Origin: UBA11136 sp964482135 | GTDB lineage: Bacteria; Pseudomonadota; Alphaproteobacteria; UBA11136 | Length of the DNA: 58,076 nucleotides | Assembly (NCBI GenBank): GCA_964482135.1 | Contig: CAYZWF010000011.1 | Location: 1-58,076 of the forward strand | Direction of reading: 5' to 3' | Shown here: positions 8,752 to 19,096 of the stretch, in pieces | Position numbering within the stretch: the stretch's first letter is position 1 | Layout of the letters: every line of letters begins with the position of its first letter | Notes under the pieces: generated by a model | Databases searched by the model: none | What the model was told of the DNA's origin: nothing | What the model saw: only the letters and a program-made list of their open reading frames with translations | Made by a program: the position numbers and the translations under genes

Positions 8752-9414
8752 TCATTGCTTATTTCCCGAAGACCTTCGAATCAGATGATCGAGTCTCAGA
8801 ACGGTTCCGGACGGAGAGCTGAGACTGGTGATGTTTTCCACCTGCATAGTCCACTTTTTTTCCGCTTTGGTCAATTCTTCCCTGACTTTACGGCCCTTGA
8901 GAAATAAACAGACGGTTTCGGCCCCCAGGAACGGTTCGGCATAGTCGAGACTCCTCGCCAGGGGCGCCAGGGCGCGGGCCGTAATCACGTCCACGGACCC
9001 AGAAATCATGGAAGGGTCGAGGTATTCCGCCCGTGATCCGTGGATGGTGAGGGCGGTTTCCGTCTCCCGCGCCACCTCCCTTAGAAAGGCGCATTTGCGC
9101 TGGTCGCTTTCCACCAGATGCACTTCGCCCGCGCCCAGAATGGCGAGAACCATCCCCGGGAACCCGGCCCCACTGCCGATGTCGAGAATCACGGGTTTTT
9201 CCTTTCCCAGGGCGCGGATGGGGGCCATGAGCTGGGCCGAATCCAGCATGTGCCGCCGCCACAGGTCGCAAAGAGTTCCCGCCCCCACCAGATTGATCTT
9301 TCTCTGCCATTTTTCCAGAAGCGCCCCATAGCGGCGTAAACGGTCCAATGTTTCACGTGAAACAGGAATCACTTCACAAAAACTTTCCGGAGACATGGGG
9401 GCGTGTCGTTCCAT
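8752..9414 (-). CDS. rsmG: 16S rRNA (guanine-527-N7)-methyltransferase RsmG
   Basis: The protein is about 220 residues and methylates G527 of 16S rRNA using SAM. The SAM site ILDIGSGAGFPG and the following HLVESDQRKCAFLREV are clear. The frame is open to 9504; ATGs at 9414 and 9396 give normal lengths and neither has a strong Shine-Dalgarno, so the start is uncertain by a few codons. The parS site at 9349-9364 lies inside the coding region and is read as the VSRET segment of the N-terminal region. The gene ends overlapping the first possible parA ATG. Confidence 0.93.
   Translation of the reverse strand: MERHAPMSPESFCEVIPVSRETLDRLRRYGALLEKWQRKINLVGAGTLCDLWRRHMLDSAQLMAPIRALGKEKPVILDIGSGAGFPGMVLAILGAGEVHLVESDQRKCAFLREVARETETALTIHGSRAEYLDPSMISGSVDVITARALAPLARSLDYAEPFLGAETVCLFLKGRKVREELTKAEKKWTMQVENITSLSSPSGTVLRLDHLIRRSSGNKQ
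9349..9364. promoter_or_regulatory. parS: parS centromere site inside rsmG
   Basis: The sequence is TGTTTCACGTGAAACA, a perfect 16 bp palindrome that exactly fits the chromosomal parS consensus TGTTNCACGTGAAACA. It lies about 0.6 kb from parA and 1.4 kb from parB, inside the rsmG coding sequence. It is expected to nucleate ParB. Confidence 0.95.
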
Positions 9415-9566
9415 GGGAAAGGCGCCTGACCTTGATAATCCTGTGAGGACCATGCGATTTCGAAGGGCGCCCGACCGATTAGGGCACTCTTTATATATAG
9501 ACACTATCTGGTATGTAGGAAAAAGGGAAACACAAGAACTGAAACCGCCGTTCCGGAGCTGCCGGG

Positions 9567-11483
9567 TCAGTCTGATCCCGTGTCTTGCAAACGTGGCCGC
9601 ACGGGACCATTTTCCCGGCGCTGCACATGGCGCAGCAGGGCCATCACCGCCGCCGGGGTGAGGCCAGGAATGCGCGCCGCCGCGCCCAGGGTCTCGGGCC
9701 GCACGGCATTGAGTTTTTCCCGCGCCTCGGTGGTCAAGCTGCCGATGGCATCGAAATCGAGATCGGGATCAAGGCGCAGGGCCTCGTCGCGACGGAAGGC
9801 CTGGATGTCGGCATCCTGTCTCTTGAGATAGGAGTCGTAGGCGGCGTCGATTTCGATCTGCTCCGCCACCTCTTGCGGGATTCCTTCGAGCTCGGGCCAA
9901 AGGGCCGCCAGCCGGTCCAGGGTGATGCCGGGCGTGGCCAGCCATTGGAAGACGCTGCGCTTCTTTCCGTCCCTGCCGGCCTCCGTCCCCAGGGGGGCCA
10001 GTTCGCCGGGGCTGGCCTGAAGACCGTCGAGCATCTCGCGCGCCGCCTCGAGGGCCGAGGTTTTTTCCTCACAGAGGCGGGCGCGCTCACCACCCACACA
10101 ACCTATCTCCGTTCCCAGGGGGGTGAGACGCAAATCGGCATTGTCGGCGCGCAGACGGATGCGGTATTCGGCCCGCGAGGTAAACATGCGATAGGGTTCC
10201 CCCGCGCCCCGGGTTACCAAATCGTCGATCATGACACCGGTATAGGCCTGGGAGCGGTCGAGAACAAACGGTGCCGCGGCGGAGAGGGAAAGCGCCGCGT
10301 TCACGCCCGCCATCAACCCTTGAGCGGCGGCCTCTTCATAGCCGGTGGAGCCATTGATCTGTCCGGCGAGAAAAAGGCCGGGCAGACGTCTGGTTTCGAG
10401 GGACGGGCGCAGCTCCCTGGGGTCCACGAAATCATATTCGATGGCGTATCCGGGCTGGACCATGCGCACTTCCTCGAGGCCGGGAATGGTGTGCAGCAGA
10501 TGTATCTGCGCTTCCTCGGGAAGGGAGGTGGAAATGCCATTGGGGTACACCGTGTCGTCGTCGAGCCCTTCGGGCTCGAGAAAAATCCTGTGGCCGGTCC
10601 TGTCGGTAAACCGCGTCACCTTATCCTCGATGGAGGGACAATAGCGCGGTCCGCTGCTTTCGATCTGGCCCGAATAAAGAGGCGAGGCATGGAGGTTCTC
10701 GCGAATCACCTCATGGGTCCGCTGCGTGGTGGCGGTGATATGGCAGGGGAGCTGTGGCGTGGTGATGGCCTCGGTGAGGACGGAAAAGGGGCGCGGCGGA
10801 TCGTCGCCTTTCTGGACCTGAAGCTCCCGCCAGCGGATGGTGCGGCCATCGAGCCGCGGCGGGGTTCCGGTCTTGAGCCGGCCGAGTTGAAACCCAGCCT
10901 GTTCGAGCCGCCGGGACAGGCCGAGGACGGGTGCGTCGCCATGGCACCCGGCGGGAATCTGTTTGTCACCGAGGTGGATCATGCCGCGCAGGAAGGTGCC
11001 GGTGGTGAGAACCACGGCGGACGCGGAGAGAACCGATCCATCCTCCAGGACCACGCCGCTCACATGGGGAGATGCGGCGGCGCCCTCTTTCACCCGCAGA
11101 TCTTCCACCGCGCCCTGGCAAATCTCGAGGCCGGGTTGATGGGAAAGCAGATCAACCATGGCCCGGCGATAGAGTTTTCTGTCGGCCTGGGCCCTGGGCC
11201 CCTGTACCGCGGGCCCCTTGCTGCGGTTCAATATGCGGAACTGAATCCCGGCGCGATCGATGGCGCGGGCCATGAGTCCGTCGAGGGCGTCCACCTCCTT
11301 CACCAGATGCCCCTTGCCCAGTCCGCCGATGGAGGGGTTGCAGGACATTTCACCGATGGTATCCAGGCGCTGGGTCACCAAAGCCGTGCGTGCGCCTGTG
11401 CGCGCCGCCGCCGCCGCCGCCTCGCAGCCGGCATGGCCGCCACCCACCACGATCACGTCAAAATCGGTTTTCCGGGCAGTCAT
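9567..11483 (-). CDS. mnmG: tRNA uridine-5-carboxymethylaminomethyl modification enzyme MnmG (GidA)
   Basis: This 638-residue FAD-binding protein works with MnmE to build the cmnm5 modification at U34 of certain tRNAs. The dinucleotide-binding VVGGGHAGCEAA is at residues 12-23. MSCNPSIGGLGKGHLVKE, GLMAGVNAAL and the C-terminal ARIPGLTPAAVMALLRHV region are family signatures. The open frame starts at 11525, but the ATG at 11483 (MTARKTDF) fits the family and removes a Trp/Arg-rich leader. That start overlaps as ATGA with the end of a small frame between mnmE and mnmG. Confidence 0.97.
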   Translation of the reverse strand: MTARKTDFDVIVVGGGHAGCEAAAAAARTGARTALVTQRLDTIGEMSCNPSIGGLGKGHLVKEVDALDGLMARAIDRAGIQFRILNRSKGPAVQGPRAQADRKLYRRAMVDLLSHQPGLEICQGAVEDLRVKEGAAASPHVSGVVLEDGSVLSASAVVLTTGTFLRGMIHLGDKQIPAGCHGDAPVLGLSRRLEQAGFQLGRLKTGTPPRLDGRTIRWRELQVQKGDDPPRPFSVLTEAITTPQLPCHITATTQRTHEVIRENLHASPLYSGQIESSGPRYCPSIEDKVTRFTDRTGHRIFLEPEGLDDDTVYPNGISTSLPEEAQIHLLHTIPGLEEVRMVQPGYAIEYDFVDPRELRPSLETRRLPGLFLAGQINGSTGYEEAAAQGLMAGVNAALSLSAAAPFVLDRSQAYTGVMIDDLVTRGAGEPYRMFTSRAEYRIRLRADNADLRLTPLGTEIGCVGGERARLCEEKTSALEAAREMLDGLQASPGELAPLGTEAGRDGKKRSVFQWLATPGITLDRLAALWPELEGIPQEVAEQIEIDAAYDSYLKRQDADIQAFRRDEALRLDPDLDFDAIGSLTTEAREKLNAVRPETLGAAARIPGLTPAAVMALLRHVQRRENGPVRPRLQDTGSD

Positions 11484-11725
11484 GACGCGGGCTCCGGGTT
11501 CGAGGCTTTTTCTCCATCCCCACATCCTATGATTTCGGCGGGAGGGGGAGTTTCGAGAAAAGCCGGGGCAGGGAGTACTGTTTCACGTGGAACAGAGGAC
11601 TCTCCAGGGGGGCCGGAGGGCGGGAGTACTGTTTCACGTGAAACAGCCGAATCGGGCCCCAGGGACGAGGATAGAGGCGAGGACAGAGGCGGGGATGGGG
11701 GTGAGGGCGGGGAATTCAAGGTCAT
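11480..11725 (-). CDS. Possible small Pro/Ser-rich ORF carrying two parS sites
   Basis: An 81-residue frame fits almost exactly between mnmE and mnmG. It starts 7 nt after the mnmE stop (MTLNSPP), and its TGA overlaps the mnmG ATG as ATGA, the usual sign of translational coupling. The product is rich in Pro and Ser, and the two embedded parS sites are read as VSRET and VPRET. There is no recognisable domain and no strong Shine-Dalgarno. In GC-rich DNA this may be chance, so it is offered as a candidate only. Confidence 0.3.
   Translation of the reverse strand: MTLNSPPSPPSPPLSSPLSSSLGPDSAVSRETVLPPSGPPGESSVPRETVLPAPAFLETPPPAEIIGCGDGEKASNPEPAS
11579..11594. promoter_or_regulatory. parS: parS centromere site (variant) between mnmE and mnmG
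   Basis: TGTTTCACGTGGAACA; its reverse complement TGTTCCACGTGAAACA fits the parS consensus with C at the free position. It shares the 19-base context GGGAGTACTGTTTCACGTG with the next site 51 bp away, suggesting local duplication. Confidence 0.93.
11630..11645. promoter_or_regulatory. parS: parS centromere site between mnmE and mnmG
   Basis: TGTTTCACGTGAAACA is identical to the rsmG site and a perfect palindrome. With the site at 11579 it forms a close pair about 8.5-9 kb from the proposed origin, the distance range seen in other Alphaproteobacteria. Confidence 0.95.
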
Positions 11726-11732
11726 GACCACG

Positions 11733-13205
<1,473 letters not shown>

Positions 13206-13420
13206 CTCAGGAGGGTCTTTCTACAGCGCCGGGCCCGATTTAGCCAATATCCCCAATATTCGAAGACAAACCTCTTGCCTGGCAAACATATATGGGTGGT
13301 GCCTGAAATTAAAAGGTTGAGACATCCCGTTCCGTATCCAAGATTAGTAGGGGGTCTGAATGGGGAAGAAAGCCGGAACGGAATCTCTCCTCTCACATTA
13401 AAGGGACACGGCGCACACCC

Positions 13421-15463
13421 ATGACGGAAAACCGACTCAAGGACGAGACCAGCCCCTATCTGCGGCAGCATGCCGATAATCCCGTTCACTGGCAGCCCTG
13501 GGACGACCAGGCCCTGGACCTGACCGTACAGCGCAACAGGCCGATCCTGCTTTCCATCGGATACGCCGCCTGTCACTGGTGCCATGTGATGGCCCATGAG
13601 AGTTTCGAGAGCCAGGAAACGGCGGCCCTGATGAACGAGCTTTTCATCAATATCAAGGTGGACCGCGAGGAGAGGCCCGACCTCGACGCCATCTACCAGT
13701 CCGCCCTGAACCTCATGGGCCGACAGGGGGGATGGCCCCTGACCATGTTTCTCACCCCGCAACGCCAGCCCTTTTGGGGCGGCACCTATTTCCCGCCGCA
13801 GCCGCGCTATGGCATGCCGGATTTCCGCCAGGTGCTGCGCGCCATCGCCGATCTTTTTGAAACCCGCGCCGGCGAGGTGGAAAGCAACGTTGTCTCTCTT
13901 CAGGCGGGGCTGCACTCTCTTTCGGCACCGGCCAGGGGTGACGGCTTTACCGCGGAATTTTTCGATCCTTTCTCCCGCCAGGTGCTGTCTTTTATGGATC
14001 CCGTTCAGGGCGGCACCCGGGGGGCGCCCAAGTTCCCCCAGGTTCCGGTGCTGGAAATGCTGTGGCGGGCGTGGAAAAAGGCCGCCGACAAGGACTTCCA
14101 TGATGCCGTGACCCTGACCCTACGCGTCATGTGCCAGGGCGGGATATACGATCATCTAGGGGGTGGTTTCGCCCGTTATTCCACGGACGAGGAATGGCTG
14201 GTCCCCCATTTCGAAAAGATGCTCTACGACAACGCCCAGATGGCGGAGATCATGACACTGGTGTGGCGCGAAACCCGAGAGCCGCTGTTGTCGGTGCGCG
14301 TGGCCGAGACCCTGGACTGGGTGCTGCGGGAAATGGCCGTGGAGGGTGGCGCCTTCGCCGCCACCATAGATGCCGACAGTCCTGGGGATGCCAACAGTCC
14401 GGGCGGGGAAGGGGCCTTTTCGGTCTGGGACGAGAAGGAAATAGACGGCCTGCTGGGGGATGACAGCACTTTTTTCAAGAACGCCTATGACGTCTCGGCG
14501 GCTGGCAACTGGGAAGGGCGGAATATCCTGCGCCGCCCGGCGGAGGAACTCCTGCGCGGCGACGAAGACGAGGCGCGGCTGGCGCATGGTCGCGAGATTC
14601 TTTTCCGGGCCCGCGCGCAACGGCAAGCGCCTGGCCGCGACGACAAGGTGCTGGCCGACTGGAACGGACTGGCCATTGTTGCCCTGGCCGAGGCCGGAGC
14701 CGTTTTCGAGAACGCACAATGGGTGGAGGCCGCCCGGAACGCCTTTGCCTTCATCCGCGACACCATGATGGTTGATGGCCGGCTGATGCATTGCTGGCAC
14801 GGGGGACGGGCCAGGTTCGCCGCCACTTTGGACGATTATGCCTCCATGGGCCGCGCCGCCGTGGCCCTGTTCGAAATTTCAGGCGACGAGTCCTATGTGG
14901 AACAGACCGAAGAATGGGTGGGAATTCTCGACCGCCATTACGGGGACCGTGAAAACGGCGGGTATTTCTTTACGCCCGACGACGCCAGCGATCTTATTCT
15001 GCGCACCAAAACCGCCCACGATCACGCCACGCCGTCGGGCAACGGGATGATGGCCCAGCTTTTGGCCAAGCTTTTCCTTATTACCGGCAAGGATGCCTAT
15101 CGCGAAAAAACGCAGGCTATTCTCGACGCCTTCGCCGGCGAAGCGGCTAAGGGGTTCCCCTCACTGGCCACCCTGGTGAGCGCGGGCGACATCCTGGCCC
15201 GGCCTCTGCATGTGGTCATTATCGGCGACCAGAAAGATGAGAAAACCCAGGCCCTGATCGGGGAGGCTCATGGTTTGGCCCTGCCCAATGTGGTGTTGAG
15301 CGTTTATGGCGAAGCGGGCGAACGGCCGCAGCTTCATCCCCTGAACGGAAAGCAAATGGAGGGTGGAAAGCCCACGGCTTATGTGTGTAGCATCTCGGGC
15401 TGTACGCCCCCGGTGACCGATGCCAAGGAACTGAAAATCTGTCTCGAGGAGATGGTGCAATGA
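13421..15463 (+). CDS. DUF255 thioredoxin-fold protein (YyaL/SPATA20 family)
   Basis: This 680-residue cytosolic protein combines an N-terminal thioredoxin-like domain with a C-terminal alpha/alpha barrel related to N-acylglucosamine 2-epimerases. The family hallmark CHWCHVM is at residues 51-57 (Cys51 and Cys54), and KDETSPYLRQHADNPVHW begins the domain. HFEKMLYDNAQ and RDDKVLADWNGL mark the barrel. The exact reaction in bacteria is not settled. Its stop overlaps the ogt start as ATGA, so the two are likely coupled. Confidence 0.92.
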   Translation: MTENRLKDETSPYLRQHADNPVHWQPWDDQALDLTVQRNRPILLSIGYAACHWCHVMAHESFESQETAALMNELFINIKVDREERPDLDAIYQSALNLMGRQGGWPLTMFLTPQRQPFWGGTYFPPQPRYGMPDFRQVLRAIADLFETRAGEVESNVVSLQAGLHSLSAPARGDGFTAEFFDPFSRQVLSFMDPVQGGTRGAPKFPQVPVLEMLWRAWKKAADKDFHDAVTLTLRVMCQGGIYDHLGGGFARYSTDEEWLVPHFEKMLYDNAQMAEIMTLVWRETREPLLSVRVAETLDWVLREMAVEGGAFAATIDADSPGDANSPGGEGAFSVWDEKEIDGLLGDDSTFFKNAYDVSAAGNWEGRNILRRPAEELLRGDEDEARLAHGREILFRARAQRQAPGRDDKVLADWNGLAIVALAEAGAVFENAQWVEAARNAFAFIRDTMMVDGRLMHCWHGGRARFAATLDDYASMGRAAVALFEISGDESYVEQTEEWVGILDRHYGDRENGGYFFTPDDASDLILRTKTAHDHATPSGNGMMAQLLAKLFLITGKDAYREKTQAILDAFAGEAAKGFPSLATLVSAGDILARPLHVVIIGDQKDEKTQALIGEAHGLALPNVVLSVYGEAGERPQLHPLNGKQMEGGKPTAYVCSISGCTPPVTDAKELKICLEEMVQ

Positions 15464-15957
15464 ACAGTGTGATTCTTCACCAAGCCGTGGGCGCAATCGC
15501 CATCCGGGAAGAAAACGGTTTCATCACGGCCCTCGGCTGGCGCTCCGGAAAAGACCGGCCTGAGGAAAATCGGTCTGGGGAAGACCGTAAAGACGGAGAG
15601 TCTCCGTCACATCCCCTGTTGCAGAGGGCCGCCGGCCAGCTGGACGAATATTTCCACGGCAAACGGCAGGTGTTCGATCTGCCCCTGGAACCCCAGGGAA
15701 CCGAATTCCAGAAATCCGTCTGGCGGGCCATTGCCCGAATACCTTATGGGGAAACCCGGAGCTATGGAGCCCTCGCCCGGGAGTTGGGAACGGCGCCACG
15801 GGCGGTGGGAACGGCGGCGGGAAAAAATCCCCTTCCCATTCTTATTCCCTGTCACCGGGTGGTGGGGAAAGAAGGTGCGCTGGGCGGCTATTCAGGAGGA
15901 GACGGCATTTCCACCAAGCGCAATCTGCTGCGCCTGGAGGGCCATTCGGCGTTTTAG
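15460..15957 (+). CDS. ogt: Methylated-DNA--protein-cysteine methyltransferase
   Basis: This 165-residue suicide DNA-repair protein removes the alkyl group from O6-alkylguanine onto its own cysteine. The active-site motif IPCHRVVG carries acceptor Cys131, preceded by the DNA-binding RAVGTAAGKNP (114-124) with the arginine finger. The N-terminal domain holds an Arg/Glu/Asp-rich insert (about 30-50) of low complexity. It overlaps the DUF255 gene by 4 bp and converges on rho. Confidence 0.93.
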   Translation: MNSVILHQAVGAIAIREENGFITALGWRSGKDRPEENRSGEDRKDGESPSHPLLQRAAGQLDEYFHGKRQVFDLPLEPQGTEFQKSVWRAIARIPYGETRSYGALARELGTAPRAVGTAAGKNPLPILIPCHRVVGKEGALGGYSGGDGISTKRNLLRLEGHSAF

Positions 15958-15993
15958 ACCGCGGGTCCGGGAACAGCCTGTTCCCGACCCGGA

Positions 15994-17250
15994 TCAGTTG
16001 TTCATGGATTCGAAGAAATCGTCGTTGGTTTTGGTTTCCTTGAGCTTGCTGACAAGGAAATCCATGGCGTCGGTGGTGCCCATGGGCATGAGAATCCGGC
16101 GCAACACCCACATTTTCGACAGCACGTCCTTATCCACAAGCAGTTCTTCCTTGCGGGTGCCCGACTTGGTGATGTCGATGGCGGGGAAGCTGCGCTTGTC
16201 GGCCAGCTTACGGTCGAGAATGATTTCCGAATTACCGGTTCCCTTGAATTCCTCGAAGATCACCTCGTCCATGCGCGATCCCGTATCGATCAGCGCGGTG
16301 CCGATAATGGTCAGCGAGCCGCCTTCCTCGATGTTGCGCGCCGCGCCGAAGAAACGCTTCGGCCGCTGCAGGGCATTGGAATCGACACCACCGGTGAGCA
16401 CCTTGCCCGAGCTCGGCACCACGGTGTTATAAGCGCGCGCCAGACGGGTAATGGAATCGAGAAGAATCACCACATCGCGTTTGTGTTCCACCAACCGCTT
16501 AGCCCTCGAGATCACCATATCGGCCACCTGTACGTGGCGCGTCGCCGGTTCGTCGAAGGTGGAGCTGATGACCTCTCCCTTCACCGAGCGCTTCATGTCG
16601 GTGACTTCCTCGGGCCTTTCGTCGATAAGAAGCACGATCAGATAGGCCTCGGGATGGTTGGCGGTGATGGCATGGGCGATGTTCTGCAACATCATGGTCT
16701 TGCCCACGCGTGGCGGCGACACGATGAGGGCGCGCTGGCCCTTACCCATGGGGGTAATCAAATCAAGGATGCGCGCGGTGTGATCCTTTAACGTGGGATC
16801 ATCCATCTCCATCTTCAGGTGTTCTTCGGGATAGAGCGGGGTCAGGTTGTCGAAATTGATGCGGTGTTTGACCTTTTCCGGATCCTCGAAGTTGATCTTG
16901 TTGACCTTCACAAGGGCGAAATAACGTTCGCTGTCCTTGGGCGCGCGGATTTCCCCCTCTACCGTATCGCCGGTGCGCAACCCGAAACGCCGGACCTGGT
17001 TGGGGGAAATGTATATATCGCCGGGACCGGGAAGATAATTGGCTTCCGGAGAGCGCAGGAAACCGAAACCGTCCTGGAGGGTTTCAACAACGCCGTCGCC
17101 GTATATGGCGGTATCGCTGTCCGCGAGTTTTTTGAGGATTGCGAACATCATGTCCTGCTTACGCAGGTTGCTCGCGTTTTCTATTTCAAGTTCCTCGGCG
17201 AAAGCGAGAAGCTCCCCCGGGGGTTTGGTCTTAAGTTCCTGAAGATGCAT
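15994..17250 (-). CDS. rho: Transcription termination factor Rho
   Basis: This 418-residue hexameric RNA helicase ends transcription at Rho-dependent sites. The N-terminal helix bundle begins MHLQELKTKPPGEL. The primary RNA-binding cold-shock fold contains GFGFLRS near 59-65. The ATPase domain has Walker A PPRVGKT with RALIVS before it, then the Q- and R-loop regions (SITRLARAYN, VLTGGVD). The length is typical. It is last in the hemE-hemH-hemJ-rho minus-strand run but has a 274 bp leader, so it may have its own promoter and autoregulation. Confidence 0.97.
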   Translation of the reverse strand: MHLQELKTKPPGELLAFAEELEIENASNLRKQDMMFAILKKLADSDTAIYGDGVVETLQDGFGFLRSPEANYLPGPGDIYISPNQVRRFGLRTGDTVEGEIRAPKDSERYFALVKVNKINFEDPEKVKHRINFDNLTPLYPEEHLKMEMDDPTLKDHTARILDLITPMGKGQRALIVSPPRVGKTMMLQNIAHAITANHPEAYLIVLLIDERPEEVTDMKRSVKGEVISSTFDEPATRHVQVADMVISRAKRLVEHKRDVVILLDSITRLARAYNTVVPSSGKVLTGGVDSNALQRPKRFFGAARNIEEGGSLTIIGTALIDTGSRMDEVIFEEFKGTGNSEIILDRKLADKRSFPAIDITKSGTRKEELLVDKDVLSKMWVLRRILMPMGTTDAMDFLVSKLKETKTNDDFFESMNN

Positions 17251-17524
17251 GATTCGATTCTGAGGCTGGAGTCAGGGAGAAAGCCTGGAAAGAGGCGAGA
17301 GACCGCCGAAAGGTGGAAGGTTTCCAGACTGTTGGCCGGGAACGGCCAGAGATGGAAAGGCTTGCGAAGGAAGCCTGAAGAAGAGAAGTGGTGGAAATGT
17401 TGGGCGGAGATGCCCGGATAGGAGTCCATGTGATTTACCCGACCGGGGAAATCAAGTCAAATAAAGATTCTCTCCCGCCCCCTACCGGCCGGCCCTCCAC
17501 CACTCCCGGGCGCCCCTAGTGCTC
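17251..17524 (-). other. Leader region upstream of rho
   Basis: This 274 bp gap lies between the hemJ stop and the rho start. It is purine-rich on the plus strand (C/T-rich in the leader transcript), with one short stem, GGCTT/AAGCC, near 17351-17367. Long pyrimidine-rich leaders before rho often serve autoregulation through Rho-dependent termination. No ORF is supported here. Confidence 0.35.
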
Positions 17525-17974
17525 TCAAAAGGGCCTGACCACCACCATGATGACGATGACGATCATCAGCAGGGTCGGCACCTCGTTGGCGATTCGGTAG
17601 AAACGCGCCGGGCGCTGGTTGGCATCGGCTTCGAATTCCCTGCGCCAGCGCGCCAGAAGCCCATGAAATAGAAGCATCCCCCCCACGAACACCAGCTTCA
17701 GGTATATCCAGAATGTGTTCCAATCCACCACGCCCGGCGTATAGAGCAAAAAAATTCCGGTCATAAGAGAGACCATCATGGCCGGAGTCATAATCGCTCT
17801 CAACAGCCGCCGTTCCATGGTTTTAAGCATCTCCGAGGCCGGTGAGCCCGCCGCCGCGTCACAATGATAAACGTAGAGCCGCGGCAGATAGAGAAGCGCC
17901 GCCATCCAGGAGATAATCGCCATGATGTGCAGGGCCCTGGTCCACAGATAGGCCTCGGTCAAAAACGCCGTCAT
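17525..17974 (-). CDS. hemJ: Protoporphyrinogen oxidase HemJ
   Basis: This 149-residue inner-membrane protein oxidises protoporphyrinogen IX to protoporphyrin IX. It has four hydrophobic segments (about residues 13-33, 55-77, 85-103 and 129-147). The conserved early histidine is in ALHIMAIISWMA (His16), and KTMERRLLRAIMTPAM and the RPARFYRIANEVPT region are family signatures. The frame is open to 18040, but the ATG at 17974 gives normal length and starts just before the first helix. It follows hemH by 16 nt, in pathway context. Confidence 0.95.
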   Translation of the reverse strand: MTAFLTEAYLWTRALHIMAIISWMAALLYLPRLYVYHCDAAAGSPASEMLKTMERRLLRAIMTPAMMVSLMTGIFLLYTPGVVDWNTFWIYLKLVFVGGMLLFHGLLARWRREFEADANQRPARFYRIANEVPTLLMIVIVIMVVVRPF

Positions 17975-17990
17975 AATTCCATATTCTCCC

Positions 17991-19073
17991 TTATCGCGGA
18001 CAATGGACAAGCCCCTGCGGGCACAGCCGCGAGCCCTCACGGGAACAGACAGGATCGGCGGTGGCGGCGGCGCTGACCACCAGCTCCTTCAGGGCCGCCA
18101 TGAAGGGCTCGGCGGTGGCGAGGGCGGGAAGGCGGATATAGGTTTCCACGCCCTGTTGCTCGGCGAATTGGCGGTATTCAATATCCAGCTCCACCAGGGT
18201 TTCCGAATGTTCCGAAACGAAGGCAATGGGAAGAATAATAACGGGAGCCTTGTCTGCGCCGGCGCGGGCGATCTCTTCCATGGTCGAGGGGCCGATCCAC
18301 TCCAGGGGCCCGACCCGGCTTTGATAACACAAGGCACTGTCGAAGGCTGGCGTGTCAGGCGTATTTTTGAGTTCCGCCACGATGGCCGCGGCGGTCTGTT
18401 CCACCTGCCATTGATAGGGGTCACCGCCATCAACGATGTGTTTAGGCAGACCATGGGCAGAAAACAAAACCCGCGGCGGAGGGTTCCGGCCGTTGCCGCT
18501 TTCGAGACCACGCCCAGGATCACACCCAAGATTGCAAAGGGCCTCCCTTATGCGGGCGGCCTGTGCCGTAACCATTCCCGGGGCCGTGGGATAGCAACAG
18601 ATGGTGGTTGTGGGTGTGTGGAGACCGGCTTTTCGGGCGGCGCGCGCCCAATCCTTGGAGGATGACCCGGTAGTTGTTTTCGAGAACTGTGGATAGAGGG
18701 GAAGAAGAATGATCCTGTCGGGACCGAAATTCCAGATCTGTTGTGCGGCCTCGTCGCTTCGGGGATTCCAGTAGCGCATGGCGATAAAAATCCGGTGTTC
18801 ACCGTCCTCTTCACTCAACAGGCGGGAAAGGGCGTCGGCCTGGGATTTTGTATTGGCCAGAAGCGGCGAGCCACCCCCGAGATGAGCATAGATTTTCCGC
18901 GCCTTGGGCGCCCGCAGGGACGAGATAAGAGCGGCCAGAAAAAACCGCACAGGCCAAGGCTTTTCCAGAATATCTGGGTCGTTAAACAGATTGAAAAGAA
19001 AAGGTCTGACCGCGGCAGGGGTGTCCGGCCCTCCGAGATTAAAGAGGACCACCGCTATTTTTTTTTGGGCCAT
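17991..19073 (-). CDS. hemH: Ferrochelatase
   Basis: The 360-residue enzyme inserts Fe2+ into protoporphyrin IX, the last step of heme b synthesis. Signatures are VVLFNLGGPDTP at the N-terminus, FSAHGLPKHIVDGGDPY with the catalytic histidine, and PIAFVSEHSETLVELD. The C-terminal tail carries three cysteines (343, 351 and 358), reminiscent of bacterial ferrochelatases that bind a [2Fe-2S] cluster. It lies between hemE and hemJ on the same strand. Confidence 0.96.
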   Translation of the reverse strand: MAQKKIAVVLFNLGGPDTPAAVRPFLFNLFNDPDILEKPWPVRFFLAALISSLRAPKARKIYAHLGGGSPLLANTKSQADALSRLLSEEDGEHRIFIAMRYWNPRSDEAAQQIWNFGPDRIILLPLYPQFSKTTTGSSSKDWARAARKAGLHTPTTTICCYPTAPGMVTAQAARIREALCNLGCDPGRGLESGNGRNPPPRVLFSAHGLPKHIVDGGDPYQWQVEQTAAAIVAELKNTPDTPAFDSALCYQSRVGPLEWIGPSTMEEIARAGADKAPVIILPIAFVSEHSETLVELDIEYRQFAEQQGVETYIRLPALATAEPFMAALKELVVSAAATADPVCSREGSRLCPQGLVHCPR

Positions 19074-19096
19074 TGCCGCGTCCGTCCCTCCGGATG

